From assembly GCA_024403695.1 (NCBI GenBank), contig JAKSRI010000013.1, positions 1 through 64,000 on the forward strand: 64,000 nt of DNA. Direction: 5' to 3'. Each line of letters begins with the position of its first letter. Within the stretch, counting starts at the first letter, position 1. Position numbers and translations under genes: made by a program. The notes beneath the pieces were generated by a model that saw only the letters and a list, made by a program, of their open reading frames with translations, did no database searches and was not told the DNA's origin. This document shows, one piece after another, positions 17,199 to 26,254 of the stretch. This DNA comes from Saccharofermentans sp. Its GTDB lineage: Bacteria > Bacillota > Clostridia > Saccharofermentanales > Saccharofermentanaceae.

Positions 17199-17975
17199 TC
17201 AATCAAGTGAATTTGCGATATCGATAAGCTTTTTAAGTCTGTGATTCATTCCAGACTTGGAAATAGGCGGATTCATTAGCGCTCCAAGCTCTGATATGGA
17301 TGCTCCCGGGTTAGCAAGATTAATAATCGCAGCCTCTTTTAAGTCAGCAGAAAGGTCCTTTGCTCTATCTGAATCCATGAGTTTACGGATAAGTCTGTTA
17401 CGCTCAGCACCTGCCTCTGCCTGACGTCTAGTATTACCAGAATCACAGTTCATAGTGCGGTTAACTCTGGCAAGAACCTCACGCTCTGCCCTAACACTCT
17501 CGAATTTCATCATGGCGACCGGTGCACCAATCATACCAAGATAATCAGAAACGTCATCACCATTCTTAAGGTAAATAGCATAAATACCACCCCTCTCGGC
17601 ACAGGATGGAGATAAGTTCTCACTCTCAAGGAAGTGTGTAATTATATTTACTGCATTAATATCACTAGCACGAAGCTCGATTCTGTAGTTTTTCTCAGGA
17701 TCTGAACAGTAACCAGAAGAAATAAATACGCCTCTAAGGAAAAGTCTTCGTTCCACGGAACTAGAAGGGTCAATATCTGGTACACCTTCTACTCTATCAG
17801 ATAGCTTTTCCAGATACTGCTCGCCAAGAATCTCACGTTCTCCGGCCGCAGTAAAAGCACCTGCCAAGATGGCAAGTCTCTCATTCTGTTTCTTCGGAAC
17901 GCTGGATATAATCTCTTCTCTTACCTGAGCGGAAAAACTCTCAGATGAATCATTCTTTGTTTTCTTTGACGGCAT
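17199..17975 (-). CDS. whiA: DNA-binding protein WhiA, shortened form
   Basis: 258 residues; WhiA is normally a little over 300. The C-terminal part is typical: NRTMNCDSGNTRRQAEAG, then the helix-turn-helix region ending GMNHRLKKL. The N-terminal LAGLIDADG-like half is reduced: after LAGAFTAAGE only about 35 residues separate it from RRLFLRGVFISSG, the second half. WhiA is linked to chromosome segregation and cell division in Firmicutes and is not known to be a nuclease. The ATG at 17975 overlaps rapZ by 26 bases; a TTG at 17993 is an alternative start. Last gene of the hprK-murB-rapZ-whiA operon. Confidence 0.9.
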   Translation of the reverse strand: MPSKKTKNDSSESFSAQVREEIISSVPKKQNERLAILAGAFTAAGEREILGEQYLEKLSDRVEGVPDIDPSSSVERRLFLRGVFISSGYCSDPEKNYRIELRASDINAVNIITHFLESENLSPSCAERGGIYAIYLKNGDDVSDYLGMIGAPVAMMKFESVRAEREVLARVNRTMNCDSGNTRRQAEAGAERNRLIRKLMDSDRAKDLSADLKEAAIINLANPGASISELGALMNPPISKSGMNHRLKKLIDIANSLD

Positions 17976-18846
17976 ACCTAGGATCTCTGTCAATATCTCT
18001 ATGGCTTACGATTGTACGATAGCCCTTCTCTTCAATAGCTTTGCCAAGTGCTTCGGCAATATAAACTGATCTATGTCTTCCACCAGTACAGCCAACACCA
18101 ATAGTTACGCGGCTCTTGCCCTCACGAAGGAACTGTGGAAGCATAAAATCGAACACATCAGAAATCTTCTCCATAAACTGAGAAGTCTCTTCGAAGCCCT
18201 GTAAATACTTCTGAATAGGCTCATCAAGACCACTCATAAGTCTCAGTTCTTCCACCCAGAAAGGATTCTGAAGGAAACGGACATCAATAATATTCTCACA
18301 GTCTGCAGGAGTACCATACATAAATCCGAAGGACTCGATAAACACTGAAATACCAGCATTGGCATCCTGCTTCAAAATATTACGAATTTCTCTTTTAAGG
18401 CCAGCATTAGTAAGCATTGTAGTATCTACAATATAAGTAGCACGACCTCTGATATTCTGAAGAAGCTTACGTTCAGCTGCGATAGCATCGAGCAAGGACA
18501 TCTCATCATTAAGAGGATGATTACGTCTTGTCTGTCTATAACGACTTACGAGAACCTCATCGCTTGCCTCCAAGAAAATAACACTGAAAGGAATACCGAG
18601 CTCATTCTCAATTACCTGAAGTGCCTTTCCCCAGCCCCTAAGAAGTGAACGGCTTCTAACGTCAACTACAATGGCAAGTTTACCGATACCAGAAGCATCG
18701 CCCTCACCTTCGGAAAACATTTTTACAATATCAGGAAGAAATACAGGAGGGAGATTATCAACACAAAAATATCCCTGATCCTCAAGATAGGCTGCAGCCT
18801 GGCTCTTGCCGGCTCCACTTATGCCTGTAAGAAAAATGAGTTCCAT
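17950..18846 (-). CDS. rapZ: RNase adapter / nucleotide-binding protein RapZ (YvcJ)
   Basis: 298 residues. P-loop GISGAGKS at 8-15, GYFCVDNLPP (residues 25-34) and the C-terminal VGCTGGRHRSVYIAE are diagnostic. In E. coli RapZ controls GlmS levels through an sRNA and RNase E; in Gram-positive bacteria (YvcJ) the role is less clear, with GTP/ATP binding shown. Its ATG follows the murB stop codon with no base between. The neighbours hprK and whiA are its usual partners. Confidence 0.95.
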   Translation of the reverse strand: MELIFLTGISGAGKSQAAAYLEDQGYFCVDNLPPVFLPDIVKMFSEGEGDASGIGKLAIVVDVRSRSLLRGWGKALQVIENELGIPFSVIFLEASDEVLVSRYRQTRRNHPLNDEMSLLDAIAAERKLLQNIRGRATYIVDTTMLTNAGLKREIRNILKQDANAGISVFIESFGFMYGTPADCENIIDVRFLQNPFWVEELRLMSGLDEPIQKYLQGFEETSQFMEKISDVFDFMLPQFLREGKSRVTIGVGCTGGRHRSVYIAEALGKAIEEKGYRTIVSHRDIDRDPRYAVKENKE

Positions 18847-19755
18847 TTAAAAATCCCCTCCCACGAGTCTTACCTCAGTCTCCAGGTGAACACCTGAATC
18901 TGCAAAGACCTTGTCCTGAATATATCTGATAAGCTCCATTACATCTGAAGCTTTGGCCTTACCACCATTATTTACAACAAAACCCGCATGCTTTGGTGAC
19001 ACCTGCGCACCGGAATCATTTAGAGCAAATCCCTTAAGACCACTATCCTCGATAAGCTTACCTGCATAATAACCCTCTGGTCTCTTAAATGTGGAACCAG
19101 CGGATGGAACATCAAGTGGCTGAGACTTAGTTCTCTTCTCTCGAAGTTCTGCCACAAGAGCATCAATCTGAGCCTTGTCCCCCTTAGGAAGTCTGGCAGT
19201 AAATCCAGTAACAATCATGCCTGGGTTCTTCTCGAAAATGCTTGTTCTATAACCAAACTGACAGTCTTCTGCGGCAATCTCGTGAATCTCACCCTCATAA
19301 ATATAACGAACACTTACGGCAATGTTCTTCATCTCGCCGCCATAAGCACCTGCGTTCATATAAACACCGCCACCAACTGATCCAGGAATACCGCAGATGA
19401 ACTCAGCGCCCTGCAAAGAATTACTAGCGCACTTCATACCAAAAGTAGCCATAGGAGCGCCTGCCTGTGCCTTAACAAGAGCAGTATCTCCCTCATCTTC
19501 CACAGTAACCTCACCAAACTCCTTGCCGATCTTAATAACGAGACCATCAAATCCTTTGTCAGAAAACAAAATATTAGAGCCACTACCAAGGATAAACACT
19601 TCGTCACCACTATTTTTTGCAGCGTCAAGAAGGGCGAGAATCTCTTCCTCCGAGGAAGGCTGCGCGAAATATTTGGCAGGGCCACCACAACGGAAAGTGG
19701 AGTACTGCGCGAGCATTACGTTAGTTTTTACATTCAATCCTTCATATGAACTCAT
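18847..19755 (-). CDS. murB: UDP-N-acetylenolpyruvoylglucosamine reductase
   Basis: 302 residues of the shorter MurB type common in Firmicutes. FAD-binding motifs GGPAKYF and LGSGSNILFSDKG are near the start; NAGAYGGEM and PSAGSTFKRP contain the substrate and catalytic Ser region. It reduces the enolpyruvyl group in the second committed step of peptidoglycan precursor synthesis in the cytoplasm. It overlaps hprK by 4 bases (ATGA) and abuts rapZ. Confidence 0.96.
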   Translation of the reverse strand: MSSYEGLNVKTNVMLAQYSTFRCGGPAKYFAQPSSEEEILALLDAAKNSGDEVFILGSGSNILFSDKGFDGLVIKIGKEFGEVTVEDEGDTALVKAQAGAPMATFGMKCASNSLQGAEFICGIPGSVGGGVYMNAGAYGGEMKNIAVSVRYIYEGEIHEIAAEDCQFGYRTSIFEKNPGMIVTGFTARLPKGDKAQIDALVAELREKRTKSQPLDVPSAGSTFKRPEGYYAGKLIEDSGLKGFALNDSGAQVSPKHAGFVVNNGGKAKASDVMELIRYIQDKVFADSGVHLETEVRLVGGDF

Positions 19756-20684
19756 GTTAACTGAGTACCTCCTGGGAATACTCTTGATACCAAATCCTGA
19801 GCAGCGTTATAGCCCATCTTCTTAACACGATAGTTGATAGCTGCGGCCTCGACGATAATAGCGAGGTTACGTCCAGGACCTACTGGAATTGTAAGTGATG
19901 GAACCTTAATACCAAGAATCTCTGTAGTCTCCTCTGTAAGACCTAATCTGTCGTATGTCTTCTTCTCATCCCAGAGCTCAAGATTTATAACGAAGTCGAT
20001 GGACTCTTGAGCCTTTACGGAAGATACACCGTAAAGTTCCTTAACGTCCAAGATACCGATACCTCTGATCTCGATAAGGTGCTTAATAACATCTGGAGCA
20101 CTACCAAGAAGTGTAGTCTCAGATACCTTACGAATCTCTACCTGATCATCAGCGATAAGTCTGTGTCCTCTCTTAACAATCTCGAGAGCAGTCTCTGACT
20201 TACCTACTCCACTCTCACCGAGGATAAGAATACCTTCACCGTTAACCTCGACCAGTACGCCATGCATGCTAACTCGTGGAGCGAGCTCGTTCTTAAGATA
20301 TTTAACAAGAGCACTAGAGAAATCTGATGTAGCCTGCTCAGTTCTTAGAATAGGAACCTTAGCTTCTGCAGCGGCCTGCATCATCTCCGTGTGAGCCTCG
20401 TGATTACGAGTGATAATAAGAGCTGGAATTTCTTTATTAAATAAGGCGAGCAAAGATCTCTTGCGTTCTGCTGATGTAAGATGCTCAAGATATGCATGCT
20501 CCATATTACCAACCATCTGAATACGGTCTGGTCCAAAGTGATCATAGTAACCTGCAAGCTGAAGGCCCGGTCTAGTAACGTCCGCTACGCGAATTCGACG
20601 TTCTTCAATGTCACCGGAATCATATACAACTTCCAAATCAAAATATTTAACTATATCTGACAGAAAAACACTTGAGTAAGGCAT
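19752..20684 (-). CDS. hprK: HPr kinase/phosphorylase
   Basis: 310 residues. Walker A GESGVGKS at 156-163, His141 in SMHGVLVEV, and the family signature around IRGIGILDVKELYGVSSVK. It phosphorylates Ser46 of HPr to govern carbon catabolite repression, and also removes the phosphate. First gene of the operon; AAGGAG lies 7-8 bases before the ATG. A clear promoter could not be fixed in the AT-rich 20685-20786. Confidence 0.96.
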   Translation of the reverse strand: MPYSSVFLSDIVKYFDLEVVYDSGDIEERRIRVADVTRPGLQLAGYYDHFGPDRIQMVGNMEHAYLEHLTSAERKRSLLALFNKEIPALIITRNHEAHTEMMQAAAEAKVPILRTEQATSDFSSALVKYLKNELAPRVSMHGVLVEVNGEGILILGESGVGKSETALEIVKRGHRLIADDQVEIRKVSETTLLGSAPDVIKHLIEIRGIGILDVKELYGVSSVKAQESIDFVINLELWDEKKTYDRLGLTEETTEILGIKVPSLTIPVGPGRNLAIIVEAAAINYRVKKMGYNAAQDLVSRVFPGGTQLT

Positions 20685-20786
20685 ATTCTTGCTCCTTATT
20701 TTATATTTTTTGATTTTATCATATTTTGAGCACGAAAATGTGATATAGTTGCCAATATATTATTGAAGTTCCAATGAGGAGGTCCT

Positions 20787-20963
20787 ATGGCATTTAGATG
20801 CGAGACATGTATGTACTATGCATACGATGAATATCAGTCACAATATGTTTGCGATGCCAATATGGATGAGGACGAGATTTACCGCCTCAGTTCCATGGGA
20901 AGCAAGGACTGTCCATATTATTCCAACGGAGACGAATACAGTATCGTTAGAAAGCAGATATAA
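20787..20963 (+). CDS. small four-Cys protein (DUF6472-like)
   Basis: 58 codons with a very strong ribosome site (GAGGAGG, 20776-20782, four bases before the ATG). The protein starts MAFRCETCMYYAYDE and has four Cys (5, 8, 22 and 42) with many acidic and Tyr residues, as in the small DUF6472-type proteins of Lachnospiraceae. The CxxC pair plus two more Cys suggests a metal site, zinc or iron. The function is unknown. Its last 17 bases overlap the 3' end of the convergent pepT gene. Confidence 0.8.
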   Translation: MAFRCETCMYYAYDEYQSQYVCDANMDEDEIYRLSSMGSKDCPYYSNGDEYSIVRKQI

Positions 20964-22167
20964 GTCTCACGAGAATTCTTGAGATTGTCTCCATATCTTC
21001 GCTACAGCAATATTCAAATCTTCCATGGTAGTTCCTGCCACCAGTACAGATATTAGGGCATGGAAGACCCATAAATGATAGTCTGGCACCATCAGTTCCA
21101 CCACGAATTGGTTTAATTATCGGAGCAACACCTTCAGCCTCATATGCAGCCTTTGCATAATCAATAAGGAACATATAATCTGGCTCGATAATCTCCCTCA
21201 TGTTGTAATACTGATCCTTTATTTCCAGATCACATACACCATCACCATAACGGGCCCTAAGTTCATTCACAGCATTCACCAAGAGTTTCTTTTTCTCTTC
21301 GAGAAGACCTCTATCATGATCTCTTATTATGTAATAAAGTTCAGCTTTTTCCACGGATCCTTCGAATGAATCCAGATGGAAAAATCCTTCGTATTTTTCT
21401 GTGGTCTCAGGACGCATACTATCAGGAATCTTGCTATCCAGCTCCATAGCAACACGGGATGCATTGACCATCTTATTCTTAGAATCACCTGGATGAATAC
21501 TAATTCCATGAATAACAATTGAGGCTGAAGCAGCATTAAAATTCTCATACTCCAACTCGCCAATTCCACCACCATCTACTGTATATCCATAATCAGCACC
21601 TAGCTTCTCGAGGCTGATGTAATCGACTCCTCTGCCAGTCTCTTCATCAGGAGTAAATGCAATTGATATAGGGCCATGAGCGATTGATGCATCATTAAGA
21701 AGAGTCTCCGCCATGGTCATAATCTCAGCAACACCAGCCTTATCATCAGCACCAAGAAGAGTGTGTCCATCAGTAACAATGAGTGTCTTGCCTACATAGC
21801 TATTAAGCTCAGGATATGTTTTAGGATTAAGTGAATCTCCCTCATCGTTAAGCTCAATTGCTCCGCCTTTATACTCCACTAGACGAGGCTTAACATCTTT
21901 GCCAGATGCCTCCTCCGATGTGTCCATATGAGCAAGAAGTGCCACAACCTTCTTATCCTCCATGCCAGGAGTAGCAGGAATCTTTCCATACACATAACCG
22001 TATGTCTCATCCATTACAACATCACTAACGCCAATGGATCTCATCTCCTCAGCCAGATGAGCAGCAAACACCTTCTGTCCTGGTGTAGATGGAAAGCATT
22101 CCTTACTACTATCGGAACCTGTATCAAACTTTACATACTCTATAAATCTTTCTGTCGCTGATCTCAT
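20947..22167 (-). CDS. pepT: peptidase T (tripeptide aminopeptidase)
   Basis: 406 residues, the family's length. M20 metallopeptidase motifs: LLAHMDTSEE (first zinc ligand), TDGHTLLGADDKAG (bridging Asp), FTPDEETGRGVD (catalytic and ligand Glu), and NICTGGRNYHGRFE near the C-terminus (ligand His). It cleaves the N-terminal residue from tripeptides in the cytoplasm. It overlaps the upstream YjbR-EVE gene by 4 bases and is the last gene of a four-gene operon. Confidence 0.95.
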   Translation of the reverse strand: MRSATERFIEYVKFDTGSDSSKECFPSTPGQKVFAAHLAEEMRSIGVSDVVMDETYGYVYGKIPATPGMEDKKVVALLAHMDTSEEASGKDVKPRLVEYKGGAIELNDEGDSLNPKTYPELNSYVGKTLIVTDGHTLLGADDKAGVAEIMTMAETLLNDASIAHGPISIAFTPDEETGRGVDYISLEKLGADYGYTVDGGGIGELEYENFNAASASIVIHGISIHPGDSKNKMVNASRVAMELDSKIPDSMRPETTEKYEGFFHLDSFEGSVEKAELYYIIRDHDRGLLEEKKKLLVNAVNELRARYGDGVCDLEIKDQYYNMREIIEPDYMFLIDYAKAAYEAEGVAPIIKPIRGGTDGARLSFMGLPCPNICTGGRNYHGRFEYCCSEDMETISRILVRLISAF

Positions 22168-23225
22168 TTATCTTCCTCCAGGAATTTAATAAGTTCATCT
22201 GGCATAAATCTAGGTCCTCTGACTGTTGTTACACCAAACTGTTTCATCTTATATAGCGTACACTTCTTAGTTGGATAACGAGCATCTATTCTGACCTTCA
22301 TAAGCTCCATAACATTTGCTTTACCACCTCGATTGGAAGTCGCTATATGAGTATCAGTTACATAGCATTTATATAGGATTGCTGAATAGGGAGCCCCGAC
22401 ATACATGTAAACTGTATCACCAACTTCGATTCCTTTTCCCTGCTTCCAGATAGTCTGATCGACACCTGTAAATGCACCAACGATGTCATAATATTTTGGA
22501 TTAGCAGGAACTATCCAGTTTTTGGCCCCTCCGCTTCTCTTACCACTACGACCAAGAGTAAATCCATAACTCACATCTATAAGTTCCATTATGGTGTCAT
22601 CGTCCAGGACATCATCTAATCTTACGGATATCCATGATTTGTGATTCATATGATAAGCACTATATATACCATGTGTCGCTCTTAATACAGAACCATCACT
22701 TTCATCAATTTTTAGATTAAGAACGTTAATATAGTTATCTTCATCCTTCTCGTTTTGAGTGAGCTTGGACAAAGGAATATACATAATCAGTCCGTACCAC
22801 TTCTTATTCGAAGGATTACGGAAAACAGCATTATTATCATCCCATGGAAAATCTGGATCGTGTCTGTATTTGGCATAAATTTTCTGAGTTATTCTATTGG
22901 CTTGAGGACATGCAAAGGCCATCTCATCACAACACTTGTCCGCTATGTCCAATAGTATTTCCTCATAACAGCTTCTAACGGTATTTACATACGCACCATC
23001 ATACGATTCAATACGAAGAGGCATGTACTCTTCCTCTGATACAACATCCCACACTAGGCCAGTAACCTGTCCTTTGTTATCAACGGAGACAATTGCTCTC
23101 ATATCACCGTCAAGAAAGTCCTCTTCATACACCCATCGGGTAGCAGACTTAGTAAAACCATACTCTTCGAGTCTGGCGACATTGGGAACTTTGCAAGCGA
23201 ATACTACATCCTCTATTTTACGCAT
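22164..23225 (-). CDS. MmcQ/YjbR-type protein fused to an EVE/PUA-like domain
   Basis: 353 residues. Residues about 1-225 match the MmcQ/YjbR (CyaY-like fold) pattern: FPWDDNNAVFRNPSNKKWYG, PLSKL, then MNHKSWISVRLDD. Residues about 235-353 start KNWIVPANPKYYD and continue VGDTVYMYVGAPYSAILYKC, which is the layout of EVE domains, PUA-like folds that read modified bases in DNA or RNA. YjbR proteins were proposed to bind DNA; no enzyme activity is known. The joining of the two suggests a nucleic-acid-binding role, but this is inference. It lies 2 bases after the cupin gene. Confidence 0.7.
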   Translation of the reverse strand: MRKIEDVVFACKVPNVARLEEYGFTKSATRWVYEEDFLDGDMRAIVSVDNKGQVTGLVWDVVSEEEYMPLRIESYDGAYVNTVRSCYEEILLDIADKCCDEMAFACPQANRITQKIYAKYRHDPDFPWDDNNAVFRNPSNKKWYGLIMYIPLSKLTQNEKDEDNYINVLNLKIDESDGSVLRATHGIYSAYHMNHKSWISVRLDDVLDDDTIMELIDVSYGFTLGRSGKRSGGAKNWIVPANPKYYDIVGAFTGVDQTIWKQGKGIEVGDTVYMYVGAPYSAILYKCYVTDTHIATSNRGGKANVMELMKVRIDARYPTKKCTLYKMKQFGVTTVRGPRFMPDELIKFLEEDK

Positions 23226-23227
23226 AA

Positions 23228-23875
23228 TTATTCAATCACAAGAAGAAGGGCCATCTTAAATCTTCCCTTTGCTGTTACACTATGAAGACCATTCTTTTCA
23301 AATCTGAAACACTGACCTTCATGAATCTCGTAATCAAGACCTTCATAACCAATAATTGCCTTACCTTCAAGAGCAAATACTACTGCATTTCCAGGTGCTC
23401 TATGAGGTGTAAGACCAGTACCTTCATCAAATGCCATAAGTACATATTTAAAAGTACCATTACTTGCCAAATCAAGATTTGAAATACTTCCATCTTCATA
23501 ATCAATGAGATTCTTAAGAGCAAAGATCTCACCTGGTACAATTTTCTCAGTCATCTTTATAGCCTCCAGATTAATAATTTCAGTGAAAATAACACCACTT
23601 CTTGTTTCCACTCCTAATAATGTACCTGGTTCAATAAAAACAATATCCCCTTTATTAGCAACGACCTTATCACCATCAATACCAATTACAAATACACCTT
23701 CGCCATCATTAACCATATATATGGTCGAATGATCATAACATTCCTGGCTTATAGAGGTATTTTTACCCATAGAAAACCAAGTAACTTTGTTTGTTATTCC
23801 AAGGTGTGCATCCCTCGAAATAGTCATGTAATCCCTTATGGGACGAATAGCTGATACTGTAAATATATCCATCAT
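23228..23875 (-). CDS. bicupin protein of unknown function
   Basis: 215 residues with two cupin-like beta-barrels: about 35-100 (YMVNDGEGVFVIG, GDIVFIEPGT) and about 140-210 (LTPHRAPGNAVVFALEGKAIIGYEG in two parts, GQCFRFEKNGLHSV). The metal ligands are only partly kept, so it may be a sugar or small-molecule binding protein rather than an enzyme. The ATG at 23875 overlaps the stop of the FeoB-associated gene (ATGA); a second ATG follows directly. Confidence 0.65.
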   Translation of the reverse strand: MMDIFTVSAIRPIRDYMTISRDAHLGITNKVTWFSMGKNTSISQECYDHSTIYMVNDGEGVFVIGIDGDKVVANKGDIVFIEPGTLLGVETRSGVIFTEIINLEAIKMTEKIVPGEIFALKNLIDYEDGSISNLDLASNGTFKYVLMAFDEGTGLTPHRAPGNAVVFALEGKAIIGYEGLDYEIHEGQCFRFEKNGLHSVTAKGRFKMALLLVIE

Positions 23876-24060
23876 TTTGTTTTTTGATCTGAATGGCAAC
23901 TATCACTCATAGCACATGTGCTGCAACCACAGCCACAGGAACTTTTGCCCTGACGCTTATCACTAATTAATTTGCGAACAACTAACACCACAATTGCAAC
24001 AAGTATTACAACCACTACAAGCGTAGATAAATTTTCAGCAAGCCAGTTCAGCATATACAT
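23872..24060 (-). CDS. FeoB-associated Cys-rich membrane protein
   Basis: 62 residues: one membrane helix (about 10-30), a short basic stretch, then a Cys cluster (SSCGCGCSTCAMSDSC) at the C-terminus. Proteins like this are usually encoded beside feoB and thought to help ferrous iron import. Here there is no feoA or feoB in the window; the gene starts an operon with a bicupin, a YjbR-EVE protein and pepT. AAAGGTG precedes the ATG. Confidence 0.75.
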   Translation of the reverse strand: MYMLNWLAENLSTLVVVVILVAIVVLVVRKLISDKRQGKSSCGCGCSTCAMSDSCHSDQKTK

Positions 24061-24094
24061 TCACCTTTCATTGATTACGCTATTATTATGCCAT

Positions 24095-24126
24095 AAAAAA
24101 ACCGCCTCAAGCATACTTGAGACGGT
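24095..24126 (-). terminator. terminator after the cytidylate kinase-like gene
   Basis: On the minus strand an 11-bp stem (24126-24116 with 24111-24101, one G-U pair, four-base loop) is followed by seven T (plus-strand A-run 24094-24100). It ends the leftward permease/kinase unit. Confidence 0.8.
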
Positions 24127-24152
24127 CTTCTATGTTTACTTTCCCAATTCTA

Positions 24153-24767
24153 TTAATCAAGCTCTCCGAGTCTTCTCTTTACATAAGTCTCGAGCATATC
24201 AACTGTACGCTCTATTCCAAGCTTGGAACTGTTAACGCACACATCGTAAGTACGGGAATCACCCCACTTACCCTCACAACGGCTGTTGTGATAAGCCTTT
24301 CGAGCCTTATCGTGACGTCTCATCTTCTCGTAAGCACTATCACGTGGGAGAGAGTATACTTCCATTACACGGCTGATTTTCTCTTCCTTATCACCAAGGA
24401 TAAAGATAGAAATGTGATTCTCACGGTCAGCAAGAACCATTTCGCCACATCGTCCAACGAGAACAAATGACTCTCCGTTATCTGCCTTCTCGCGGATGAA
24501 ATTGCACTGCATTTCAAAGAGGATATCCTCGATAGAATTAGAATATCCATTTACTGTTCTAGAGAAGAAACCCTTCTTAGGCTTCTCATCGTACTTCTTA
24601 ATTTCCTCATCATCGAGGTGAATCTGCTTTCCGAGCTCATCCATAATCTTACGATCATAGAAATGAATTCCGAGACGCTCAGCAAGCTTCTCACCAATAA
24701 TATGTCCAGCACTACCAAATTCACGGCCTACTGTAACAAATACCTGCTTTTTTAAATTCTTTCCCAT
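24153..24767 (-). CDS. cytidylate kinase-like family protein
   Basis: 204 residues. The N-terminus VFVTVGREFGSAGHIIGEKLAE replaces the usual P-loop with the REFGSAG form found in the cytidylate-kinase-2 family, and FYDRKIMDEL and VLVGRCGEMVL follow in the expected places. The family resembles CMP kinases but the substrate is not established. It starts 15 bases after the permease gene and ends at a strong terminator, so the two form one unit. Confidence 0.8.
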   Translation of the reverse strand: MGKNLKKQVFVTVGREFGSAGHIIGEKLAERLGIHFYDRKIMDELGKQIHLDDEEIKKYDEKPKKGFFSRTVNGYSNSIEDILFEMQCNFIREKADNGESFVLVGRCGEMVLADRENHISIFILGDKEEKISRVMEVYSLPRDSAYEKMRRHDKARKAYHNSRCEGKWGDSRTYDVCVNSSKLGIERTVDMLETYVKRRLGELD

Positions 24768-24782
24768 AATTAGTCACCTTTA

Positions 24783-26129
24783 TCAGCAATATCTTAAATA
24801 GATTATCACCATTGACATCAAAATTACAATCAATGTTGCAGGAGCAGCACTCTTACAGTACTTACCCCAGGAGATAGGATAACCGTTCTTACCAGCAATA
24901 GCAGTACCAACTACGTTAGCAGAAGCACCAATTGGAGTTGCTGCACCACCGATATCTGTACCCATGGAAAGTGTCCATGCGAGTGTAGCCTGAAGTGCTG
25001 GGTTACCAGCAGAAAGGCCCTGAATAATAGGTACCATTGTAGCTGCGAATGGGATGTTGTCTACGAAAGCGGATGCAACAGCAGACACCCAGATAATGAT
25101 GGCAACCATAACGTAAATGTTACCACCAGATACCTTCTCGATAAATCCTGCAATTGCCTCGAGGATACCAGTCTGCTCAAGACCACCTACTACAACGAAC
25201 AAACCGATGAAGAAAAGGAGAATCTTGTAGTCAACCTTGGACATAATTTCCTTGATATCCTTGAAGTTAAAGATGCATGTGAGAACTGCAACTGTAGTAC
25301 CAATAAATGCTACTGACAGATGAGTTGAGGAGTGTGTAATAAGCATTACAACAGCACATGCGAAAATAAGCGAACTGATAACAAAACCGCTCTTACTCTT
25401 AATAGCCTCTGTTGGTTTTGGCATGGAATTAACATCAACCACCTTACTTACCTGAGAAAGCTCCTTGTGGTAAATAGCGTAGAAATAGAAAACCATAACT
25501 ACAAGGGCAATACCTGCGATAAGACCTGTGTTTGTCAGGAAGTCAACGAAAGCGTAGTGAAGCTTACTACCGATAATGATGTTTGGTGGATCGCCACACA
25601 TTGTCGCAGAACCACCAAGGTTTGCGCAGAAAATCTCCGAAAGAATCATTGGCACTGGGTTAAATCCGAGAAGCTTTGCAAGCTCGATTGTAACCGCAGC
25701 AAGGAAGAGAATAACTGTAATACTATCAATGAACATAGAAAGTACTGCAGACATAATCATAAATGCCAAGAACAATGGAATTGGTTTGTAGTTAACAGCT
25801 TTAGCAAGAAGCATACAAAGCCATCTGAAGAAACCAGCCTTAGCCATACCCTCTACCATTACCATCATTCCTCCAAGGAAGATGATTGTAGCCCAGTCAA
25901 TACCAGCTGATTCTGGAGCTTCACCAATCCAGAACCCTGCATTAACAATGCTCTTAAAATTCAATGTCTCAACTACGGCATTCATATCGCGCATTGCGAC
26001 ACCAAATACCAATCCTAATGTCAAAAGGCCGCATCCAAGTGTTACATACTGTTTCTCGATTTTTTCCATAACTACGAGAACAAACATAACAACAAAGATA
26101 ACAACGGCAATAATCTGTGCAGCTAACAT
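24783..26129 (-). CDS. SLC13/ArsB-NhaD superfamily permease
   Basis: 448 residues with 10-12 hydrophobic helices. GGMMVMVEGMAKAGF, LGGSATMCGDPPNIIIGS and VDNIPFAATMVPI are typical of the ion transporter superfamily that includes ArsB, NhaD and SLC13 carboxylate carriers; the paired NNP/DPPNI-type re-entrant loops are present. Substrate unknown: dicarboxylate, Na+/H+ or arsenite are all possible. The start at 26129 has GGCGGTG upstream and gives a normal N-terminus; an earlier start would add a basic 15-residue tail. Confidence 0.82.
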   Translation of the reverse strand: MLAAQIIAVVIFVVMFVLVVMEKIEKQYVTLGCGLLTLGLVFGVAMRDMNAVVETLNFKSIVNAGFWIGEAPESAGIDWATIIFLGGMMVMVEGMAKAGFFRWLCMLLAKAVNYKPIPLFLAFMIMSAVLSMFIDSITVILFLAAVTIELAKLLGFNPVPMILSEIFCANLGGSATMCGDPPNIIIGSKLHYAFVDFLTNTGLIAGIALVVMVFYFYAIYHKELSQVSKVVDVNSMPKPTEAIKSKSGFVISSLIFACAVVMLITHSSTHLSVAFIGTTVAVLTCIFNFKDIKEIMSKVDYKILLFFIGLFVVVGGLEQTGILEAIAGFIEKVSGGNIYVMVAIIIWVSAVASAFVDNIPFAATMVPIIQGLSAGNPALQATLAWTLSMGTDIGGAATPIGASANVVGTAIAGKNGYPISWGKYCKSAAPATLIVILMSMVIIYLRYC

Positions 26130-26254
26130 ATTCAAACACCGCCATTTATAATTTTTGCGGTTGTAATATAACACTTTGGAAAGTTTTTTAAAGCTGTTTT
26201 GAAAATTGAGTAGATAATAATCAATTAATTGAACGATTATTTCACAAAAAGTGC

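Noticed and set aside
25332..25910. 192-codon plus-strand frame opposite the SLC13-type permease
   Set aside because: Rich in Cys, His and Asn as expected for the complement of a hydrophobic membrane protein gene; no start signal.
26219..26244. Dyad between the large lipoprotein gene and the permease gene as a terminator
   Set aside because: The stem is AT-only in its outer part and is not followed by a T-run on the minus strand.
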